Of a stretch of DNA of 9,385 nt, positions 1 to 5,371 are shown one piece after another. Numbering within the stretch: the stretch's first letter is position 1; each line of letters begins with the position of its first letter. Source of the DNA: CAYNNP01 sp964398215 (GTDB taxonomy: Bacteria > Planctomycetota > Planctomycetia > Pirellulales > Pirellulaceae); NCBI GenBank assembly GCA_964398215.1, contig CAYNNP010000254.1, positions 1 to 9,385 on the forward strand. The letters are read 5' to 3'. The notes beneath the pieces were generated by a model. The model saw only the letters and a program-made list of their open reading frames with translations, was not told the origin of the DNA and did not search any database. The translations under genes were made by a program, and so were the position numbers.

Positions 1-1048
1 TTCCGCGTTCAAAAGAACGCGGCCTCATTGAAGCACGGAGATTGAAGCGTGAGTGCAGCGGAATTGACAGCCTTCCGCGTTCAAAAGAACGCGGCCTCAT
101 TGAAGCTTCATCATCACTCATCCAACAAGCACAAAAACGATGAGACCTTCCGCGTTCAAAAGAACGCGGCCTCATTGAAGCCGCGCTACTGAACCACTTG
201 TTTCCGCGCCCATCGTCCTTCCGCGTTCAAAAGAACGCGGCCTCATTGAAGCTTGTTCGTGTTGTCACTTGGTGGGATCGGCGGTTTTGCCTTCCGCGTT
301 CAAAAGAACGCGGCCTCATTGAAGCAGGTCTGATCCGCCAGATGCGATCGCGAAAAGCGACCTTCCGCGTTCAAAAGAACGCGGCCTCATTGAAGCTCGG
401 CCTTGGCCCCTTTGCGTAGCTCGGCACCTAGTCCCTTCCGCGTTCAAAAGAACGCGGCCTCATTGAAGCACCGTCGATCGTATCGATTCCGCGAAGGGTG
501 ACCGCCTTCCGCGTTCAAAAGAACGCGGCCTCATTGAAGCTTGACAATCGCCGCCGCCATCAAACATCAGGGGGACCCTTCCGCGTTCAAAAGAACGCGG
601 CCTCATTGAAGCCGTGAGAAGCGGAACTATAACGGAGCGTCACGCAAACTTTCCGTGTTCAAAAGAACGCGGCTTCATTGAAGCGGCGCAGTCCCGAATA
701 GCGCGTCATTGACATCCACCTTTCCGCGTTCAAAAGAACGCGGCTTCATTGAAGCTGTTGTTTTTAGCCGCTGCCGGCAACCGATTCGACCTTTCCGCGT
801 TCAAAAGAACGCGGCTTCATTGAAGCTCGATCATCCAGAATTTGAGACCCGCTCGTCATCAGGACTTTCCGCGTTCAAAAGAACGTGGCTTCATTGAAGC
901 GGGGCACTGGCTAATACTGTGGGGTCTACTCCATCATCTTTCCGCGTTCAAAAGAACGCGGCTTCATTGAAGCTGCGAATGTTCAAGTGGGGCGTGGCGG
1001 AGGAAATGGTGCCTTTCCGCGTTCAAAAGAACGCGGCTTCATTGAAGC
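1..1048 (+). CRISPR. CRISPR array, 15 repeats and 14 spacers, left end outside the window
   Basis: Fifteen near-identical 36-bp repeats start at 1 (missing its first two bases), 71, 146, 217, 290, 361, 434, 505, 577, 649, 720, 791, 865, 938 and 1013. They are separated by unique spacers of 36, 39, 35, 37, 35, 37, 35, 36, 36, 35, 35, 38, 37 and 39 bp. Each repeat holds a perfect 8-bp stem with an AAAA loop (CCGCGTTC-AAAA-GAACGCGG) and ends in ATTGAAGC. That 3' end resembles the ATTGAAA(C/G) ends common in type I and III repeats, which favours plus-strand transcription, with the leader off the left edge and the oldest spacers at the right. Repeats 1-9 carry C at repeat positions 2 and 26, and repeats 10-15 carry T at both. 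Repeats 10 and 13 each have one further C-to-T change. No cas gene is present, so the subtype cannot be fixed; a class 1 type I system is my guess from the repeat. Confidence 0.98.
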
Positions 1049-1174
1049 TGCTCAGGTGCGTAACTGACTCCTCGGGAAGAAAAATGCGCTCGTTCTCAAC
1101 CGTAAACCGTTTGAGACCAATGACAGTTAGAAGCGATGATTACTTTTGTACTGCCCGAGGTTCGCGAGCGGTTC
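1049..1174. other. CRISPR-flanking intergenic region (probable trailer side)
   Basis: This 126-bp stretch lies between the last repeat and the stop codon of the minus-strand kinase gene. It contains no further full or degenerate repeat and no long A/T-rich run of the sort often seen in leaders, which agrees weakly with its being the trailer. An imperfect inverted repeat (TCTCAA ... TTGAGA, about 1096-1118) is visible but has no T-tract on either side. I see no gene here. Confidence 0.5.
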
Positions 1175-3601
1175 TTAGCTTAAAAGACTGGTGATCCAGC
1201 GCGACCACTGTGGTATTTGATCATCTGCCAGGACAGGTTTTGGCAATGACTCTAATGTGCTGCTGCCATGTTGGCCAGGTTTCTGCGCTCGGACGGTTAA
1301 CAAACCGTTCACGTCGACTTCGAAACCGATCATTCGTGTGCGATGCATTCGACTGGTCTCATCTTCGCCTACTTCAAAGACATAGTTTCCAAGTTTTTGC
1401 CAATCCTTGCCTTGGACGCCAGAGGATTCGACCAGCGACAAGGACATCGACTGATTCTCGGGACTAACGGTTAGCCGACGATTGGTTCGCGCAGGCAAAT
1501 CAGTTCCACGCGGAATGATCGGCAGAATCCTGGCGCGACCCTTCACGTCTTCCACCAAAATGCCGATTGACTGACTGAGAACACATCGCGGTGACTGCAC
1601 GGGGCTAACGCCTGGCAATTCGGCTGCCAAGCATGCGGCGGCACCTCCTGCCACTTGGGTCCGTTCAACACTCGTGGGCTCCGGGAACTTCATCATCAAA
1701 CGTTCGCGAATTTCTGGCAATCGTACAACGGGCCCCATCGTCAAACAGGTGTCGACATCTTTGTAGCGCAGCCCGGCTTGTTTGAATACGGTTTTGATGT
1801 TGCTGCCCAACCCGACAATCAAATCCTCCGCTTTCTCCAGCCAAGCGGTTCGAGGGATCTCGACCGTTAACATTTCGCCATTGCATGGCAAGGAAATTTT
1901 GACTGATGGCAATAGCAACATCGAATTCATCGCCTTTTCGCAGGCGACTTGTAACGCAGAACCTAGCGTCAACGACGTCCTCACATTGACATTGTGCTGT
2001 TGCAAGAATTCATGAGACGCCAAGTCAACCAGACGGTGCAACCAAGAAAGCGAACCTGTGTGCCAATGACCGCTGGTAGCTAGCTGCGTCAACTGGCCAG
2101 AGTCGTGCTTGAACAGTGCGACTTCGGATGCAAGTCCGGTCAAGCCAACGAAAAGTGTGATCTTATGAGGTTTGCTTTCCACCTCCGTTGCAATTGAAAC
2201 GCTGGAGTCCATGTTAGCTTCGACCAGAATGGACTGGACAGCAGCGACGCTCCGGTCAACAAGTCTGACCGAACGCAAACCGGCCATCGTTGCGGCCTGC
2301 AAAATACTCTTGCGATGAAATTGATCGAAGGCAGCAGGAACCGTGATCGCAACATGCTCTGGAAATTCATCATCAGGCCATGCGTTTTGAATGACACGCC
2401 GAAGCAGAATTCCAATCAATACTTCTGGCGGACATTTGCGTCCATGAAACTCTCGGTCAACGAAGTCTTTGCCGATGTACATGGGCAAGCAATGGACGCT
2501 TTGTTTAGGATTTTCTGTACGAAGGCGCATCGCCAACTGGTCGAACAGTAGGTCTTTGCCCTGATATCCAAGCACCGCTCGAAGCAGCGATTGATTGTCG
2601 TCGCCAGCATTCAAGGGCTGAATATCGCCTTGCACATTTGCGTCTGCGGCTGCGACGTAAAACATTCCCAAATCGATACCAAGGACTTGCGTCGATACAA
2701 CGGCCGAAGTCGATCCCTGCATGATCGTTGAATCGCTGGGCGACTGTTGGCCTGAAAACTCGGCCAGCCAAAGCGGAGCGGTTGATGCGTCGGAATAGCC
2801 TCGCAAGTCTTCGATGACTTCGTCCAGCGACGCATAGCGCGCGTTGGGAGTTTTTGCCAACATGCGCCGAAAAATATTTGCAAAGCTCAGGTCGATGTCT
2901 TCCCGGATTTGCATCAAATCTGGAATCTCGCCACAGCGATGACCGTAGACTTGATCCAAGTATTCGCCAACATAAGGAGGCCGAGCGGTCAACAGAAAGT
3001 GGAGCACACATCCGAGTGAATAGATATCGGTACGCGTATCGATTGTTTCTGGTGATTCCAATTGTTCTGGCGACATGTACGCGAGCGTGCCGACCAATCT
3101 TCCCTTCAAATCGGCATCACTTTTTCGGGACTCGATGATCTCGGCCGCAGGTGCATCAAGTCCCGCCGTCCCCAGCTGCGCCAAACCCATATCCAGCACC
3201 TTGATGGTTCCATCGGCGGCGCGCATGATATTTCCAGGTTTGATATCACGGTGCACAATTCCAGATCGATGAGCATGCAATAGCCCCAGTGCAGCTTGGC
3301 GAATCACCGTGACGGCTTCGGAAAGCGGTAACGGGCCGCTTCTTGAAACCCACTTCGTCAACGTCATTCCGTCGACATATTCCATCACGAAATAATTGAT
3401 CCCATCAAACTCGCCAGCGTCAAAGGCGGCCACAATATTGGGATGCAAGAGTTTTGCGACCGCGCGGATTTCGGAAAAGAACCGATCGATCGCGGCCTCG
3501 TCTTGGATCCGATCATGTTTCAGCATTTTGATCGCGACGGCACGTTGCATGCGAACGTGTTCAGCCAAATAAACTTCACCCATACCGCCTTTGCCAATCA
3601 T
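1175..3601 (-). CDS. Ser/Thr protein kinase fused to a degenerate Hsp70 (DnaK-like) module
   Basis: Counting from the first ATG (808 aa), residues 1-270 form a Hanks-type kinase domain. It shows the glycine loop GKGGMGEVY (3-11), VAIK with Lys25, the helix-C Glu44, the catalytic loop HRDIKPGN (117-124), DMG in place of DFG (137-139), and the activation-segment end GTLAYMSPE (171-179). All catalytic residues are present, so an active cytoplasmic kinase is likely. After a Ser/Thr-rich linker (about 280-305), residues 306-775 follow the Hsp70 layout: GIDLG (308-312), VAITVPAAF (417-425) followed by MAGLRSVRLVD, MGPVVRLPE (622-630), AGGAAACLAA (651-660), then a substrate-binding-type beta domain (LPIIPRGTDLPARTN, about 693-707; GFEVDVNGLLTVRA, 759-772). 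The Hsp70 nucleotide site is degenerate: the TT after GIDLG, the GGGTFD motif and the NEPTAAA glutamate are all changed. No transmembrane segment is evident. The glycine loop begins only two residues after this ATG, so the true start lies upstream (see 3602-3748). Substrate and client are unknown. The gene is divergent from hemC. Confidence 0.93.
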   Translation of the reverse strand: MIGKGGMGEVYLAEHVRMQRAVAIKMLKHDRIQDEAAIDRFFSEIRAVAKLLHPNIVAAFDAGEFDGINYFVMEYVDGMTLTKWVSRSGPLPLSEAVTVIRQAALGLLHAHRSGIVHRDIKPGNIMRAADGTIKVLDMGLAQLGTAGLDAPAAEIIESRKSDADLKGRLVGTLAYMSPEQLESPETIDTRTDIYSLGCVLHFLLTARPPYVGEYLDQVYGHRCGEIPDLMQIREDIDLSFANIFRRMLAKTPNARYASLDEVIEDLRGYSDASTAPLWLAEFSGQQSPSDSTIMQGSTSAVVSTQVLGIDLGMFYVAAADANVQGDIQPLNAGDDNQSLLRAVLGYQGKDLLFDQLAMRLRTENPKQSVHCLPMYIGKDFVDREFHGRKCPPEVLIGILLRRVIQNAWPDDEFPEHVAITVPAAFDQFHRKSILQAATMAGLRSVRLVDRSVAAVQSILVEANMDSSVSIATEVESKPHKITLFVGLTGLASEVALFKHDSGQLTQLATSGHWHTGSLSWLHRLVDLASHEFLQQHNVNVRTSLTLGSALQVACEKAMNSMLLLPSVKISLPCNGEMLTVEIPRTAWLEKAEDLIVGLGSNIKTVFKQAGLRYKDVDTCLTMGPVVRLPEIRERLMMKFPEPTSVERTQVAGGAAACLAAELPGVSPVQSPRCVLSQSIGILVEDVKGRARILPIIPRGTDLPARTNRRLTVSPENQSMSLSLVESSGVQGKDWQKLGNYVFEVGEDETSRMHRTRMIGFEVDVNGLLTVRAQKPGQHGSSTLESLPKPVLADDQIPQWSRWITSLLS

Positions 3602-3748
3602 TCCCTTGATCGCATAGTCACCAATCTGGGTTGGAACCGCCGTCGCTGGGCCGTCAAAATCTAGAGAATCCCCGCTCCACTCGCCAATTTCTTGGGTGGG
3701 TTGATCGAAAAGCGGCGTTGGCTCATCAGAAGCTGACAGTTTCGGTGC
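3602..3748 (-). other. N-terminal coding extension of the kinase gene, start codon unresolved
   Basis: The kinase frame stays open for 49 codons upstream of the ATG at 3601, back to a TGA at 3749-3751. The translation is kinase-like: IGDYAIKGMIGKGGMGEVY joins the extension to the glycine loop, as in normal kinases where beta-strand 1 precedes it. It is preceded by an acidic, Pro/Thr-rich stretch (ASDEPTPLFDQPTQEIGEW). The extension has no ATG, GTG or TTG. The only conventional near-start is CTG at 3739; ATT at 3625 is another rare possibility. An ATG at 3726 lies one frame off and would join this frame if one T were added to the TTTT run near 3708-3711. No Shine-Dalgarno sequence is apparent. 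Confidence 0.7.
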
Positions 3749-3751
3749 TCA

Positions 3752-3866
3752 AGCGTTTCGGGGCTCGTGATTCGTTGGCCAGATGCCTACGATAGTGTTT
3801 GTTGCGTCGCTATTGTCGCGAAGCAGAGGTTGATATTCATTACTAAACTACGTTTTTGATATAGTT
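3752..3866. promoter_or_regulatory. Divergent intergenic region between kinase gene and hemC
   Basis: About 115 bp separate the possible kinase start from the hemC start, so promoters for both directions should lie here. The hemC-proximal end is A/T-rich and includes TTGATA (3830-3835) and TATAGT (3860-3865), but their spacing (24 bp) is too wide for a sigma70 pair. No box can be assigned with confidence, and no Shine-Dalgarno sequence precedes hemC. Confidence 0.35.
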
Positions 3867-4835
3867 TTGCCTGATTCAAAATCGCCAGCCCTCGCTAAAT
3901 CACGCCTTTTCCGCATTGCCACACGCGAAAGCCCGTTGGCGATGTGGCAAGCTGAGTATGTTGCAGCCAAATTGCTGGAAAAATCCATTCAAACGGAATT
4001 GGTGCCGCTTGTAAGCCGGGGCGACGTCGACATGCGCCCAATTGATAACACACGACAAGTGGGCCTATTCACCAAACGCATTCAGCAGGCTTTGGTACTC
4101 GATGAAGCCGACATTGCTGTCCATTCATTGAAAGATCTGCCGACGGAAGCTGACGAGCGTTTTACTCTTGCCGCTGTTCCCGTCCGCGAAGTCGTCCAAG
4201 ATTGTTTGGTTTCCAACATCGCAGAAAAAATCGACGATCTACCCAATGGCGCGACGATTGGTACAGGCAGTTGCCGCCGTGCCGCTCAGTTGCTGCGGCA
4301 GCGCCCCGATCTGAACGTGCAACCAATCCGCGGCAATGTTCAAACGCGCCTATCAAAACTGGAATCGGGTGAGTTTGACGCGATCATTCTCGCCCAAGCA
4401 GGCTTGCTGCGGTTGCAGATGCACGACGTGCCAGCGACTCCGATTGAACTGAAATTCATGTTGCCCGCACCTGGCCAAGGTGCGCTGGGTATCGAAGTTC
4501 GCAGCGATGACTCGGCCGCTCTTGAAATCGCTTCGCTGCTGAATCACATCGACACGCAAGCAGCGGTTGTCGCCGAAAGAACGTTGCTCGCAAACCTAAA
4601 CGGTGGTTGCCTGGCACCGATCGCTGCCTACGCTCAAGTAATCGATGGTAGTTTGAGCTTGCGTTCGCGCGTCTTGTCCGCTGATGGAAAAGATCAACTG
4701 GAAGAGTCGGGGGAAGTCGAAATTGGCGAGGGCGATGATATCGTCCAACTCGCAATCCAGCTTGCCAATGACGTCAGCAAAACCTTATCCGACCAAGGTG
4801 CGCGGAAACTGATTCAGCATACTCGAGATCAATAA
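3867..4835 (+). CDS. hemC: Porphobilinogen deaminase (hydroxymethylbilane synthase)
   Basis: This 322-aa cytoplasmic enzyme joins four porphobilinogen molecules into the linear tetrapyrrole hydroxymethylbilane, the step before uroporphyrinogen III in haem synthesis. Family motifs appear in order: ATRESPLAMWQAE (18-30), SRGD (50-53), GLFTKRIQQAL (66-76), ADIAVHSLKDLPTE (81-94) with the catalytic Asp at 90, CRRAAQLL (136-143), IRGNVQTRLSKL (154-165), APGQGALGIEVR (201-212), and LNGGCLAPIAAYA (244-256). Cys248 is the site that carries the dipyrromethane cofactor. Length is normal for the family. The start must be non-ATG: the frame is open from 3834, the only usable codon before the RESP motif is TTG at 3867, and the next Met is inside the first motif. 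It is divergent from the kinase gene and overlaps the convergent acpS by 7 bp at its 3' end. No other haem gene is in the window. Confidence 0.96.
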   Translation: MPDSKSPALAKSRLFRIATRESPLAMWQAEYVAAKLLEKSIQTELVPLVSRGDVDMRPIDNTRQVGLFTKRIQQALVLDEADIAVHSLKDLPTEADERFTLAAVPVREVVQDCLVSNIAEKIDDLPNGATIGTGSCRRAAQLLRQRPDLNVQPIRGNVQTRLSKLESGEFDAIILAQAGLLRLQMHDVPATPIELKFMLPAPGQGALGIEVRSDDSAALEIASLLNHIDTQAAVVAERTLLANLNGGCLAPIAAYAQVIDGSLSLRSRVLSADGKDQLEESGEVEIGEGDDIVQLAIQLANDVSKTLSDQGARKLIQHTRDQ

Positions 4836-5218
4836 TCCAGTTCGTCGGTTGCGATCACGTACGCAGTTGCGTGAGTTCGGCAGGCACCAAGGCTCACGTG
4901 TAGTTTTTCGACACCGATCTGTTGCGAATAAAACGACGCCGATCCTGACAGCGCGATCCGTGGCCCCTCGCCACTGCTGGTCACGACTTCGATGTCGGTC
5001 CAGCGAACGCCCTGTTGGCGACAATTCAGCGCCTTCATCACGGCTTCCTTGGCGGCCCAACGGGTTGCGAACAACTGAGCAGCATTGGGGTTCAGTACAC
5101 AGTGTTCGATTTCATTCGGTGTATAGACACGTTCCAGAAATTGCTCTCCATGCGTCTCGATCATCTTGGCGATTCTCACGCACTCGACGATCTCCGTTCC
5201 GATTCCAATGACTGCCAT
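4829..5218 (-). CDS. acpS: Holo-[acyl-carrier-protein] synthase
   Basis: This 129-aa protein matches AcpS, which transfers 4'-phosphopantetheine from CoA to the conserved serine of acyl carrier protein, making it competent for fatty acid synthesis. Visible motifs are the N-terminal GIGTEIVE (5-12), FATRWAAKEAVMKAL (50-64) with the Mg-binding Glu58, and the C-terminal HVSLGACRTHATAYVIA (107-123). The length fits small group I phosphopantetheinyl transferases. Two positions are unusual: the Mg-binding Asp of GIGTD is Glu9, and the usual SLSH motif reads SLGA. The fold should be intact, but the effect on activity is unknown. ATG at 5218 gives the expected MxxIGIG beginning. Its last 7 bp overlap the end of hemC tail to tail. 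It lies 153 bp downstream of the ATPase gene on the same strand, so co-transcription is possible but not shown. Confidence 0.92.
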   Translation of the reverse strand: MAVIGIGTEIVECVRIAKMIETHGEQFLERVYTPNEIEHCVLNPNAAQLFATRWAAKEAVMKALNCRQQGVRWTDIEVVTSSGEGPRIALSGSASFYSQQIGVEKLHVSLGACRTHATAYVIATDELDY

Positions 5219-5371
5219 ATTTCAAAGACTATCACGACAAGATTGAAAGAGAGTTGCGAACGCAAAAAATTGGGTTCGGGCGGTAGCCGGGATCGCCAGA
5301 CTTCGGTTTTCACCAACTGGCCTGAATTCTGGCGAATCCAGCTACTGCTAAATTTAAGCTGTGACGCAGGA

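Noticed and set aside
1070..1160. CCTCGGG/CCCGAGG inverted pair in the array flank
   Set aside because: The 7-bp arms are 77 bp apart with no extension or other structure; chance is the simplest explanation.
198..1194. Plus-strand open frames of 62-91 codons across the CRISPR array
   Set aside because: They consist of in-frame repeat units (the same FRVQKNAASLKL-type peptide recurring) and are a by-product of the array.
5293..5336. Inverted repeat TCGCCAGA/TCTGGCGA downstream of the ATPase gene as a terminator
   Set aside because: The loop is 28 nt and no T-tract follows on the minus strand. The nearby T6 run (5264-5269) has only a 3-bp stem before it.
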